Origin: Paramyrothecium sp. XJ0827
Lineage: Eukaryota > Ascomycota > Sordariomycetes > Hypocreales > Stachybotryaceae
Direction: 5' to 3'
Assembly: GCA_020881915.1 (NCBI GenBank)
Contig: JAJFPB010000012.1
Span: 682,001 to 746,000, forward strand
Length of the DNA stretch: 64,000 nucleotides
Below are positions 10,296 to 22,734 of this stretch, piece by piece. Each line of letters starts with the position of its first letter. Position 1 is the stretch's first letter. The position numbers and the translations under genes are program-made. A model generated the notes under the pieces. That model had not been told where the DNA came from. It saw nothing but the letters and a program-made list of their open reading frames with translations, and made no database searches.

Positions 10296-13200
10296 CTTGG
10301 CTGAGGTCTAGTTGCGCACGTCTTCGCACAGCACAGGAGAGCTTGAGCTTCGACTAGGAACGTTCAAGACGTTGGCAGCAGTTGTCTTGGCCCGATACGA
10401 CGGCCGCGCAGTTCAGCGTGGTGATGGTGATGGTGGCGACGACGGTGCTGGCAATCGCTGCCACTGATTATAAAGCATCGTTTCCGTGACGCTTGTTTGC
10501 TGGTTGGAAGCCGACCGCCCGTCCCGCCCGCCGAGGGGGGAAAATAAATTGGGGCGACGCCCATTCTCGGTGCCCCCACCAATGACCGAATTGCTTATCG
10601 CGATAAGATATGATAACAAAGGACCCCGCGGGCCGACATCGCTACCACTTACAGCCTCGGGCCTGGGCCTGGAACGGCCAGCACAACGCCTGCGGACGAA
10701 TCGAGCCTGCACTTGACGGAACAAAGTGCACTCTGGTTAGTTTTTAAGGAGTAAACTTGGAAGGGGATCATAAATGGGCAAAAGAAGTTTGACGTTCAAA
10801 AGGAAGCGGCCACACTGATTCGAATTGGGTAGAAGCTTGAGCTGTTGAGACTAGGACCAGGACCGGGACTCATAACTGGTACGGTTCTCCAGTGTTCTTG
10901 AAATATCCCATGGGAGGAAAGTCCAATGAGAATAATGAAGCCTGAAATTGTGAATTGGGATAAATACTATCTATGATGCTATATTCACAGGAGCGCACTC
11001 TGTCGAACTACCCTCTGGTGTCCAGCAACTTGTGGCTGCCCTAGGTAGTTCTGTTATACCAACGTACAAACCATTGACAATTTCCAGAAGGCTGACAAGG
11101 CCTCTCAAAGAGGACAGAAACAGAGGAGTTTTGTAAATTCATAATAAAGGAGGGCCAGTCCAAGGTACATCAGGCAGGGCCTTCTGCCAACTACGCCCAG
11201 AGTCTGGGATGTAGAGATCAGCTTGAAAATTCAACATCCATACGCCGTACATTTTAGTATTTCAAATCACTTGACAACAAGAACAAGTACCATCTGCTCT
11301 CGCACAAAGTCACTCAACAGCTCACGCACCTCAACCCGCCGAGCCGCTCCAAACCCATATCACCGAGGTCCTCGTTCGGACGCCGACGAGCATCGGAACT
11401 GTTATCTAAACCCCCTTACTCGAGTGAGCAGGGAATATCCAGCCCGCAATGCATTGCCGGCCAAGCACTCCAAGCAGACAGACAATTTCCTCTCAACAAA
11501 GCTCGGATACACGACCCCCGGCTGCCCAGAGATTCATCCGCTGGCAGGATCCACCGCAGAAGCCACAAGTTTCGGTTGCTGACGCCCTTCTCTTTGCTGG
11601 GCGTGCTTCGCCAAGCTCGTATACCTTGTCACCCAAGAGACAACCCAACGGCGGATACGAAAAGGCGGAGGACCTTGCCAGCCTGCATCGAGCCGGCTAC
11701 CTGCCATTAATCAGAATCTTTGCCTAGAACTCAGTTGCCACAACTCATGACAACATATCACAAGAAAAAGCAGCAAAAAGCAAAAAACCACCCGGATAGC
11801 GGCAACTCATGTTTCTTCAACGTAGCTCAACCCAAGGCATCATCTCTGTTTCAGTTGAAGAAAGCATCTTTGGAACATGAACGGCACCATCTTCCCCTTC
11901 ACCTTCCGCTACACGCCCCTTCCCTCTCTCTTATCAGTCCAATAACAACAACCAAAAATGATGTAAACTGACAAAAGAAAGAAAAAGGCAGCATAGACAT
12001 TCGAAAGCATCCAATCGCGGCATACACGCGGCCACCCCCCGGCCGCCACCGGTTGACCTCGGTCTAGACCCTGGCACGCGGCGCGGGTGTCTCTGTCTTG
12101 TGCCCCTTACCCCGGCCCTCCTCAACAACCGCAACCGCAGAACCAGCTTTTCGCAGTGCTCATGACATATTTGTGTTCAAATGAATCTGGACTCTGCACC
12201 GGATCCAGGAAACATGGCGGTGAGAGAGATAGTAAAAGACACCACCCCTGTCCCAACCGTCCAACCACGTGCGCTCTCTCTATCGCTCTCCGCGCAGCTT
12301 AAAGCTGAGACACCGCGCTCCCAGCTTCTTCTATCATCTTTTTCCTTTCGTTCGTCACAGCCTTTCTGTCTTCCCGCATGTCTCCTCTTCATCTCGACAA
12401 ACCTTGCTGCGCAATGTCTCGCCCGGACCCAACCAATCCGACTACACCAAAACTCCCACGTCCATCGCACCAGCCAGAGCCGGCAACCCCGGATTGTCAC
12501 CATCCCTCATAGCGAGGCCCCCTTCCGGGCTTTCCCGACTTCATTCTGCAGGCTCTTTGCTAGCGGAACGCACGCTGAATTATGCTTGTTCTCAATGTGA
12601 CGCACGCTCTCTCCTGCAGCCAACGTCAGCCGGCGCCAATGTCTGGCCTCTGCTTTCCCCTTCCGGCTTCCTTGTCGCACCGCCCCTCCCCGGGTCCACG
12701 TTCGGCGTGGTCGGTTGAATCGTGCTCGTGGTCGGGATATGCGGGAGGGATGACCCCTGATCGGCAGCGCAATCGCCCCAACGGGTGTGGTGGGAACGCA
12801 AACCTTCTATTTGCAGATTGCTTGGGCGGAGGACAGTTGAGTGATACACGGTAGCCGGAATGGAACCTTGACATGACACAGCGTATCACGCTTGCCGGCA
12901 CCGTGCGCCCACGCGTAGAGTGCAGCCGGGTCTTGCAGCATGCCCATCGAGAGATGCGGCCGTGGAGGCTCGGTTGGTTGCGCACACCGTGCCACGTCGA
13001 CGATTGTGTGTTTCTCAAGCAATCTTCGCAGCAAACATCATTTGTGACTATGTGACAGCTTCTTCTGGTCATTAACTCCATAATCTTTGCAGATTAAATC
13101 TTGGATTGCTAACAACTGCACTAAAATGGTCGTGTCTCATTGCTCAGAGGAGCATCTAGATAGTAAAGCGGAGGGACTTGTGCCCCCCAAAAGCAAACAA

Positions 13201-13323
13201 CCGCAAACGCCAGGTGGTATCAATCTCCGCCGGTAAATAAATGGAGGTTTTGTTGCCTCCCGCTGCAATGCAAGCAAAAATGTGTCAAAGTCCGCCCCGC
13301 CAGTCACTCCGCCGTTGATGCTT
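10296..13323. other. Gene-poor region, 3.0 kb
   Basis: CFD1 promoter on the left, then long sequence without a convincing gene. CT-rich stretches near 12260-12410 precede a 32-codon frame (12414-12512, MSRPDPTNPTTPKLPRPS...), which could be a short transcript start but has no other support. Frames at 11223-11582 and 12269-12718 look random (no domain, mixed composition). I see no tRNA, no transposase and no terminal repeats. Confidence 0.4.
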
Positions 13324-14324
13324 TCACTCCCTCATCGAAGTCTTGGGCGAGATCTCGGCTTTTTCTGGGTCCTCCTCCGGTTCCAACTCGGAACCCGACA
13401 GAAACCGGATGGAGTTCTTGCGGTAGGCAATGAGTGGCCTGTTGTCGTCACCGCAGTGGCCCAGTAGCTCGGCATTGCTGGGCAGGGGGCCCTGTGGGGG
13501 GCGTAGGAACTTGACGATGGGACCTCCCTCGACCGTGAACCCAATAAACTCTCCTTGGATGGCGTTGTCGTCGTCTTCGTCGGGCGCTTGGATGGTATTG
13601 CTGCTTAGGTTAGCACAATACCCCCGAAATAGCAAGGGACGGAAGCTTACACTTGGCTGATGGGAGGACCGTCTGTCATGTCAACAGACTTCCTCATGTT
13701 CTTCACTCTTTTGCTGGTGCAGTCGTGGAAGAGATGTAACACACCAGCGATGACGAGTACTGGGGTACCAAGAGCAAGAGCCCAAGGACTGAGAGATCAA
13801 TCTATTAGTAGAGATACACAGAAACACCAAAGGTCTTTACTCACGGATGCCTCAGGTCACGCAGCGAATGAAGCAGCGCAAGGATGATGCCCATCATGGC
13901 AATGAGAGATCCTATCTGAATCATGGTCCACGTCGACCAATACAGAGACATCAGGTCCTCCCCGTCGCAGAACTGCAGCGCCAGCAGGGCGTACACTTCC
14001 ATGACGACGATGACGGTAGACACGAGCACGCAGCCGAGGCAGAGGTAGATGTACGTTCGGAGGCTCTTGTTGCGCCTCGCAGGTTGGTGCTCAAAGCGTT
14101 GCAGTGCTTCCTGGCCTCTGCGGAGGGGAGATGGACGTAAGTATAGGAAACGGCTGGCATAATGGGGGCACAACGTACTTGGTGTATGTCCAAGATGCAA
14201 GGAAGAGGACGAGTAGGTTTGTGATGAACATGGTCCAGTAGATGATCTTGAACTGCCACCGGACCATGTGCGAAGCGAACTGGGCGTAGCGCCGGCACAG
14301 CTCATCGTCACGTTCGAAGCTCAT
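13324..14324 (-). CDS. Four-TM membrane protein of unknown function
   Basis: Four exons: 14324-14179, 14117-13845, 13788-13651 and 13600-13324, giving 277 aa. The introns are 61, 56 and 50 nt, with donors GTACGT, GTGAGT and GTAAGC, and branch sites CTTAC, CTAAT and CTAAC. Predicted membrane segments: IIYWTMFITNLLVLFLASW (exon 1), YLCLGCVLVSTVIVVMEVYA and WTMIQIGSLIAMMGIILALL (exon 2), and ALALGTPVLVIAGVLHLF (exon 3). A soluble acidic tail follows (DEDDDNAIQGEF, then PEEDPEKAEISPK). The start MSFERDDELCRRYAQF is the first ATG of the likely transcript frame; an in-frame longer frame upstream lacks an ATG of good context. I do not recognise the family. The loop-TM layout suggests an integral membrane protein of the endomembrane system or plasma membrane. 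Confidence 0.78.
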
Positions 14325-17300
14325 GACGGGCAGGTGTTCGGATCGTATGTACAAGACAATGTTGGAGGCTGATGTCTCTTGAACGGGTGTTGTCGACAGT
14401 AGGTGGGTAAACCGGGACGATGTGAAGAAGACGGTAGGTCGACCGGGGAACGATTCGAGGCTGGACAAGGAAGCGGGAGGATGCTGGGACTATATGATGT
14501 TTTTCGTCGCTCCCGCGGGAGGTCAATGTCTCTTGCTCTTCTCCGAAGGGGGGCGTGAGTGAAGAAGGGATATCGCAACAACTGCCCCGTTGCGCTTCCC
14601 CAGACCCATGTCCATGTTTCGGCAACCAGCATCCACTCTCCTCGCTGACGGAAAGTCGTCGAGGCCCCAAACTCTCTCTGAACAACAGACTCTCCGCGTC
14701 CCACGCCCCCCACCGGGGGTACTACTTTCGTCATGGGTGGCTAGTGGGCATGTAGCATTTCACCATGCACGCACGCACGCGCAGATGCCGCAACCCAAAG
14801 TTCCACCATCTTTCCTGTCGTCCAGAGTCCCCGCTGCTGATAAGGTGCTGGCTGGGCGGGCCCTATCACGAATGCCCTCGCGCCTGTTGCACGACACGAC
14901 ACGCAATCGGGGCTGTGGCAGAACGGCGCTGTGGACCTCTGCCAAGCCCTACGAAAGCACATGCCGCCGATCACGTCTCGAGAAGTGAGACAGAGGTGTA
15001 TAAGGTAAGGTAGGGCATATTTAAAAAGAAAGGAGCCCCTAAAAAGGTTGAGCGTAAAAAACAAAGCGTCTGGGTCCCTCTTTGGGCTGGGGAGGATAGT
15101 GGCGGGCGGATCTATCAACATGCTTCAACAGACCCCCATGCAGGTGGAACCCTGAATACAGCATGTATGTGAGGTTAATTTGGGATGTGAATTAGAAACG
15201 ACAAAGGCCCCAGTGATCGACAAGTCTTGGAGCAGCGCTAGACGCTTCAGTCGGGTTGCACGGGAGAGCCGTTGTGCGTCATGACCCCCTTTTCGCTTGG
15301 TGATTGACGCCTTCATAGACGAGTGGCCGTGGAGTGCGGCGAGTTTCGCTGCACTTTGCGGTGACGTTGGCTTGTCTTTCGCTTACCGTAAAACGTTGTT
15401 CAGAACAGGCCGCTTCAGGGGTCTTCCTTGGATTCGTGTCTCTGACAGGAGGCGAGAGAGCCAAGGAGAGGGCGGTATAGCATTGGGGCATTTTTGGGCT
15501 TGGCTTCCTGACACTGCCTCCGGTTGCTTTTATTTGCAATTTGCGCATACGGCAACTTACCTTGTCATTCGCATCTCACTGGAGCCGCTGGCTTGGGCGA
15601 CCGTCCACCCATGCCACGGTCCCGTTCAGGCACCAAAATGCAATGAAACGGAGAATTAAAACCCTGGCTAGCGTCTGCATTATCGGACCCAGCCACGCTG
15701 ATCGGCGCAGGGAGCCCTGTAGCCCTCGGCCCTACAAGCAGCACTGATTAATGAGATCTTAGATTCGAAATGTTGAGCGACAGAGCCCCCCTGTCGATAG
15801 CGCCGGCAGGTCGTCCCGTTCGCAGGTGAAGCAAAGGACCTCACTAAGCCCGGGCTGGTTTGGCCTTGCTGGTCCCCCACGCAACCACCGTCCGAAGCCA
15901 AGCCGGGACACTGATGTTCCCCTTCGAGCCGCGTTCCACAGCGCCTCGCGCTAGATGCACCGCCAAGCCATCCGCGCGCAAAAAGATCTGAGGGACCTCC
16001 TTCGCCGCTGCAGAACAAGAGACGGGATTGCGGAGTGGGCTTGGAGCGAGATGGTAGCGCATAAGGGATTGACAGCGCGGCGCAAGAGTCGGGGGTCCGA
16101 TGGCTTATCGCCGTCGGCGCCTCTCTGCCTCTGCAAACTCTAGTCTGCTGGAAGGCCCGCCATTCTGATTATGCTTCCGCGAGAGCGCTCTAGGGACGCG
16201 GTAGGGCAGAAGGTGACGACGCCAGCCAAGCTGTCGTTCTGGTTGATTTTATGGTTATTTTCTTATCGCCAGGTGGCGGCTGGGACACCCCTGATCGACG
16301 TTGCAGATGCGCATCAGCCGCGAGAGTCCTTCCCACGCGCCCGTTCAGGCTTTTGTAAATTTGTAGCCTCATTGTTTGTAAAATGACTTCGCGAATGCCT
16401 GCGAACAGCGAGCAACGGGATTCTTCTATCGGCCCAGGCTGACGTGACGAAACCGACATACCCAACCCCACGGCGATCAGGTGGCATATGGCACCTCAGG
16501 CGAAACAAGCACAAAACCAACCTTCCCCAGATCATGGCTCTGAAGCGGCCTCCCGATCCAACACACGGACTGCGGTTCCGGTAGATTCATTCTCCGCAGG
16601 CATCAATTCTTACGGGCCGTCGACGTGGGGCGTCGCGCGGAGCCTCTAAGCCCCGGACTAGCACCAGTGCCAGTGTTTCTGCCCACGGGGATCGTCTGTC
16701 ATGCCGTGCGGCTGTGTTTTACGGGTCTTTGGTGGTCGGAGTTTATCTCCTGAGCTATCGGTGAGGTAACCGGTCCCTGATGACGACAGAGGACAAGGTC
16801 TTGGCTAACAATTCGGTTCTTGTTCTTGAGGCCGAGTTTGAGGCATGAGTCGTGACGAGGGCAGACGCGTTCCCTCCCTCATCTGCAACGAATCAAGTAT
16901 ACACACGGAAAATCTAGGAAGTCCGTCATGATGACTTATATGGGGGCCCCAACTAGGGAGGCGATGTGAAATTGTCATCTCAGATACACGTACATCCATT
17001 TCCAACCTTATCGGAACCTGCCCGCTGGGCACTAATAGCCCCAGGCCCATGACTCGACAGAATTAGGCAGAAGCAAAAGGGAGATGGCGAATGAGGTGCC
17101 AATGAATAATGAGTTGACAAGCGTGAGAAGGACTAGAAAAAGTAAACATAGAAACCTTGGAATGAAACATAGCTGGCTATGCTCCGAAAGGGATGGGCAC
17201 ACGTCAGGCAAGGGAAGAAAAGGAAGGAAAGAAAAAAACAAGACAGGAGGGTGTTCTGGAACATTGGGCACGTGCTGGTCATCTCGCTTCCGGGTTGGGT

Positions 17301-19146
17301 TTTGGGTGGCCGTGTCCACGGCCCTGGATTCGCCCAATCTGGGTCACGGCGGTGTCAGATCCAAAGTGCTCACACGGGGGGATGCTGGCCAAGTGAATCA
17401 CGGTGTTTGACACAACAGAGCGCCAGGAGGGACAGGGCGAGGGGGAGAGACTTGGACCCGCGGATGACGGGATTGTGTTTCCGCTTAACGCCGAGTCTTG
17501 GCACGCCTAGTTGGCAAGGTGAATGAATGTGCACGATGGCGAGATTGAGCCAGCCCGGTCGCTGCTGTGAGCCATGAGCCATGAGCCATGAAACATGTGC
17601 CATAAGCGCCCAGCCCCATGCCGATGGAGAGAATGCGGACGTCTTGGCGAGCGTAGGTGGACGGAGCGAAGGGGGTGAAGGGAGGTCTGACGAATGGCAC
17701 GATGCCAGGTCTTCTTGCACCGCGTCGGAAGCTTGTGCATTTGCATTTGCAGTTCGCGTGTCAGCTGGAAGTTAAGGTTAAACTTCACGCATACGCACGC
17801 GAGAAGCGACGAGCCAATCGAGATGGCGCGGCGCGGCTTTCGGAGGCGAGCATGGTCGACATGGTCGAAAGTTCGCGAGAATCTGGATCGTGGCCGTTGG
17901 GGAGAGCCTCTCACGAGCCATACAAGGCCACGACACTTTCCCGCCGGGGAGGTCACGAGACACAGCTGATGCAATCCATGTCATCATCGGAATCTGCAAC
18001 GAGCATTTTTCGTAGAACCATTGGTGGACTGGTTTTTCAGCTTGGAGGATGAAGGCTGCAAGGAATAAAGCAACACGTTGGGTCTGGCTGGTGCCAAAGC
18101 AATCGAGTAGAGCCTGAGTCCGAGGCCACGCGCATCGACTTCATTCTGCGACCAGCAGAGGCAAATGTCAGAGATGCGCTTCCCGAGCGATGCCTGGCTT
18201 GTGATTGGTCAATGCACACCGATCGATCGCAAACGGGGAGAGAAGCAGGATGGTGGAGGAGGGACGGGCAGACCCTCTGACGGAGGGGACGGAGGACGGA
18301 GGAGCAAGGACCACAGAAAATCCGGCCCCGAGATTTTGGCACCAGAGCTCGACCCTTATTATTACGGCAGTGGCAATGGCACAGGTGCTGGTGCTGGGAT
18401 TGCACTAGAGGCTCGGCACTTGCTCACGTGAGCGCTCACATGGCCACGGCTTCCGCCCAGTCCGTCATGCTTGCTAGCAAACCACACTATCGCTACCGAA
18501 TTGGAGCTAAAAGATGAGGAAATCCTGACCATTCCCTGGCATCGAAACAGCAGTCGATTGCGGCGCTGGCGAGATTGGATCGGAGGCACGGCATCGCTGG
18601 CTTCGCGCGACGGAGACGAGACGAGACGAGACTCCAGGAGTTCAGGGCTGGCCTACAGGGGTGGCTGTGCGCGGTCCGCCGCTGCGAGCTCGATTCGTTC
18701 ACGAACCCATCACCATCGTCATCACCCTCATCTTATCTCATCTCATCTCGCGTTGTCGCCGGCGTCGACTACCTCAAGAGGGGTCACCATCGCAACGCGA
18801 CCTCCTCGCGGCCCCTCTGCGGATGGTGGCTGGCCGGACGAGAGGAGACCATCGACTTGACTTGCACGTCCACCGCGCCGCGCCGTACTTCTACTGGTGG
18901 AACCGCCAAATCAATCACTTCCCCCGGTCCTTGCGGCCCGTTGAACCGGGCTAAACAATCCCCTTCTTCTGGAGCGTGGGCCTCCAGTTTCCCCATGAGG
19001 TCTTGTCTCGCACTGGACATCACTATCCCCAGCCTCCATTGAGACATATCCCCGCGCATCCAATCACCATCCTCGCTTCGCTTACCCATCTCCGCCAATC
19101 TGACACCTTTGCGCATCTGTCTCTCGAGCGCCCGCCCGCCATCGCC
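14325..19146. other. Gene-poor region, 4.8 kb
   Basis: Long stretch between the membrane-protein gene and the XlnR-like regulator. Seen here: three copies of TGAGCCA in tandem at 17568-17590, GAGAC repeats near 18611-18632, and a pyrimidine/ATC-rich run at 18700-18760, likely in the regulator's promoter or leader. Frames such as 14741-15121 (-), 15297-15659 (+) and 17032-17337 (-) show no domain and no supporting splice structure. I call no gene; a long non-coding or very divergent gene cannot be ruled out. Confidence 0.4.
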
Positions 19147-22048
19147 ATGGCTGTGAGATCGCCTGGCCATGTTGACTCTAGTCTGGCGCACGACGCCGGC
19201 CCCCGGGATCACCAGGCTGGCTTTGCCGACCAGCAGATGGACCGGAACCCGGAGCACGACGAAGACGACGACGACGAAGAAGGCCAGGAGCATGCGAGGC
19301 CGAGGAAGAGGACGAGGCGCGCCTGCGACAAGTGCAGCTCCTCTCGCACGCGATGCGACGGCGAGTAGTGAGCTCTTCCCTCCCTCTCCCTCTCCCTCTC
19401 CCCGTTCCTCATTTCTCGTCGCCCCTTGACTAACACAAACGCTAACTCACCGTAGCCCTTGTCGGCGATGTCAAGGTGAGTTCCGACCATACGCCGGCAT
19501 ATAGTTGCCCCCCCCTAACCAATTCCTTACCAGACTATGGATATACCTGTCGGTACAACCGCGTCGTCAAGAAGCGCGGTCGCTTGCCAGGCGGCTCGGC
19601 AGCCGCCGTGCAGGCCCGCGGTCCCAGTCCTTCTGAACCGCCCCGGCCGGCGGAGCCCTCTTCAAACGGCTCCTTGTCGTCCCCCGGAATGGTCTCGCCC
19701 GGAATGCCATCGGCACCCGGCTCCCAGTATGCCTTCTCCCCCAGGACATCCGTGCCCGAGAATCCAAGGCCCTCGAGCTACCGCCCGGGCCAAGCACCCG
19801 ACGAAGTTGGTCGCAATGAGCTGCCTAGGCCCATGACCTACGCCCGCCTGGGAGGTCCGGCACCCCCGAGGCTCCCCTCCATCCTCCACGGCGATAAGTA
19901 TCAGTCGCTCTCCAGCTTCAGTCTATCAGCAGATTCGGGGGCTCATCGTCCGCGAGCACCGCCCATGTCCGTACACCCAGATGGTCAGACGGCCGACACA
20001 GACATGCCCATATCGGACGAGAGCGCCGATTACGCGTCTCCGCTCAACCCAGCAGATGCCTACGATGAGCGCCAGAATCATGCAGCTCGACCGCCTTCAG
20101 TAAGGTCTAACCTTCGCCACGAAAGGAACCGAGAGTCCCTCAGCACCTCTGTCACAGCCCCCGACGTCTTTACCCCGGATTTCCAGCAAAGAGCGCCGTC
20201 GGATGATTGCTGGTACCGGTTCCTGGACCCGGTCTTACCCTACATTCGCAATATTATTCCTGCGTCCGTCGCGTGCGACCTCTTGGTCATCTTCCTGACA
20301 GATCCTGGCAGCTCACTCTTTCGAGGGGCCTCCCCTTACATACTTACTCGCATATTCCGTAAGCGATCCGTCACTCACCCTGTCAGCCCCAGACGGACCA
20401 CGCCTGCGCTGTTGGCCACGATTCTGTGGTGCGTGGCGCAAACGGCGGATACACTACTCCTCCAGGTACCAGGCTCTAGAGCCAAGATTGTCAACGATCT
20501 GTACGACCTGGCGACCTCGCTCATCTCCGAACGGGACCCGGACCGATGGCGTCGAATCCACGGCAAGTGATGCACCACAGGCAGTTGTGCCTTGACTGAC
20601 CAAATTCCGTTTAGGCGGCCTTCGACCGGAGCATGAGGTGGCGCACCCGTCGCAGAGAGGACAAGCCACCCTATCTGCCCTGACGCCAACCAATGAGCCG
20701 GCCGGGGTCATTGATGATATTCTTACCTTCATTCTTCTCTCCATCGCCGTGTCTGGAGGTGACTTCAAGTCTGACTGCAAGAAGTGGTGGTCAAAGGCCA
20801 CTAGGCTGGCTTTATCGTTGAGGCTCAACCGCGAGGACGAGCAATGCTCCGCTTCCGTGTCGCCCTGTGCGAATCCATTATGCTCGTGCCGGAGAGAGCA
20901 AAATGACCATTCAGTAGCTAGCATCGAGGCCCGCGAGGAGCGGCGTCGCGTCTTTTGGCTACTCTACAGCCTCGATCGGCATTTGGCTCTTTCATTCAAC
21001 GCAGTGCTCTCCATCCCAGACTCTTACTGCGAAGTTTACGGTAAGCCTGTGTGCGCAGTCTTCCTGCAGCCGTGCAACAACTGACTGTCCTTAGCACCTT
21101 TACCAGAAGCTATTTGGGAAAATCTCGACTCAATTCCGTTATCAGAGTTACCCAAACGAGTAATCGGTCCACCAACAGTGGCCACCGGGACTGGCTACCT
21201 CGAGTACTTCCTGCCGTTGATGGCCATTCTCGGAGATATCATTGAAGTGCACCATAGGCGGCAGCATCCTCGGCTTGGCGGTCTCGACGATACCCAGTCC
21301 GTCCAGGTCATCGAGGCGTTGCTTGCCAAGTACGAGCGGAGTTTGGAAGCACTGGAAAGAGAACAAACACTCAAGGCGTACTCACCGGCGGCTCTACCGA
21401 ACCTCATGCACCCGACGAACGCGACAGACGGTGCAGCGCAGCCGTACCAGGCTCCAGTGGCGCGATCGGCAGCTGACCAGTCCAAGGTGCAGCTCGTCAA
21501 GACGTACAGCACGCACATTGTTCATGTTTTATACGTCTTACTACACGGGAAATGGGATGCAATCTGCATGTTGGATGATGGAGACGACTGGATCACCTCC
21601 AAACGGTTCAACGAGTGCGCTTCTCATGCCATTGGGGCATCGCAATCCGTGTCCACAATCCTCACCATTGACCCGGAGATGGCATTCATGTCCTATCTTT
21701 TTGGCATCTATCTCTTACAAGGAAGCTTCATTCTGCTCCTCTTTGCCGATCGCATGCCCCAGCTGGGCCCCAACGAGTCAGTGGAGCAGGCATGCGAGAA
21801 CATCATCCGCGCCCACGAGGTGTGCGTTGTCACGCTGAGCACAGAATTCCAGGTAAGACGATCAAGTCCTCGTTGCAAGAACCCTGATGGCTAATGGCTC
21901 TCGATAGCGAAACTTCCGCAAAGTATTGCGGTCCACCCTATACAGCGTCCGCAGTGCGGGGCCGACGAATTGGGAGGAGCACAAGGCACGCCGGCGGGCG
22001 CTGTCGCTGTATCGATGGACAAGAGGCGCGCAAGGATTGGCACTATAA
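19147..22048 (+). CDS. XlnR/Xyr1-like Zn2Cys6 transcription factor
   Basis: Six exons: 19147-19367, 19456-19475 (20 nt), 19534-20562, 20615-21040, 21095-21852 and 21908-22048; 864 aa. The start ATG has a strong context (GCCATGG). An acidic stretch (DEDDDDEEGQEH) precedes the zinc cluster RACDKCSSSRTRC-DGEYPCRRC-QDYGYTC (Cys spacing 2-6-5-2-6), which is then flanked by NRVVKKRGR. The spacing, RACDxC, RTxCDG and KKRGR match the XlnR type. The middle region (SIAVSGGDFKSDCKKWWSKA, VFWLLYSLDRHLALSFN) is a fungal-specific regulator domain. The C-terminus RNFRKVLRSTLYSV...LYRWTRGAQGLAL is the XlnR-family ending. XlnR-type factors activate xylan, cellulose or arabinan use; the target here is not known. 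Odd points: a 20-nt exon carries half the zinc cluster, and intron 3 (20563-20614) needs a GC donor (GCAAGT). Confidence 0.88.
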
Positions 22049-22734
22049 GGCGCGTCATTAGAGCATCAGGTTTTCCCGTGAGAGTTACTCCGGGGTAATG
22101 GGGAGGGGCATCTGTTATAGGTGGACTACGAAATAGTCTCCGAACCTAGTGGAATCAACAGGACACACAGCCAATCTCAATTGAACAACCGTCGGGTCTT
22201 TCATTACCCCACGAATCTCGAATCCTTTCCATCCTTTCGTGCGGGGTGCGCATCCCCATTTCCTCCGAGTCTCTCCGGGTCGAGTTTCCTCGAATACGAC
22301 GGCGAGGTTCCATCGGTCGGCACGCCGCTACCGGCAGACCCTCTCTCGTGCATCGCAGCCACTCAAGACTCAGGGACACCAATTCTGCCGACGGCTGATA
22401 GGTTGCCAAGAGTGTAGGGGACCTGCCCTGTACGGAGAAGCGGAGCGTTGAGGGAGCATGGCGATGAATCAGATTACGCATTGGGCCGGATCTGCATGAA
22501 CCGGCATGCAGAGCATGACCGGTATTTTAGGCTGTCTGCGATGGGGCATTGAGGGGATTCTGATAGAATATGGGGCCCCTCAATTGCGGAGGGCAACGAT
22601 TGACATGTTTGAGGGGACGGGTGGGTTTGATGATGGCTTGACCCTCACGCCCTGCTCATTATCGCCACGCGCCTGGATGGAAGCACGAAGTTCATACGTT
22701 TCGTGAAGAACAAATCTTTTCAGGTCTTCTTCAA
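22049..22734. other. Intergenic
   Basis: Between two regulator-like genes. A frame reading GCQECRGPALYG near 22404-22440 recalls the start of a zinc cluster, but no matching second half follows before 22735. A TTTTCAG acceptor-like site at 22717-22723 leaves open an extra upstream exon of the next gene. Confidence 0.4.

Noticed and set aside
12414..12512. 32-codon frame after a CT-rich, promoter-like stretch
   Set aside because: No homology signal, no clear next exon; kept only as a note in the intergenic entry.
22404..22440. GCQECRG frame as start of a zinc cluster for the next regulator gene
   Set aside because: No second half of the cluster and no good splice path to 22735.
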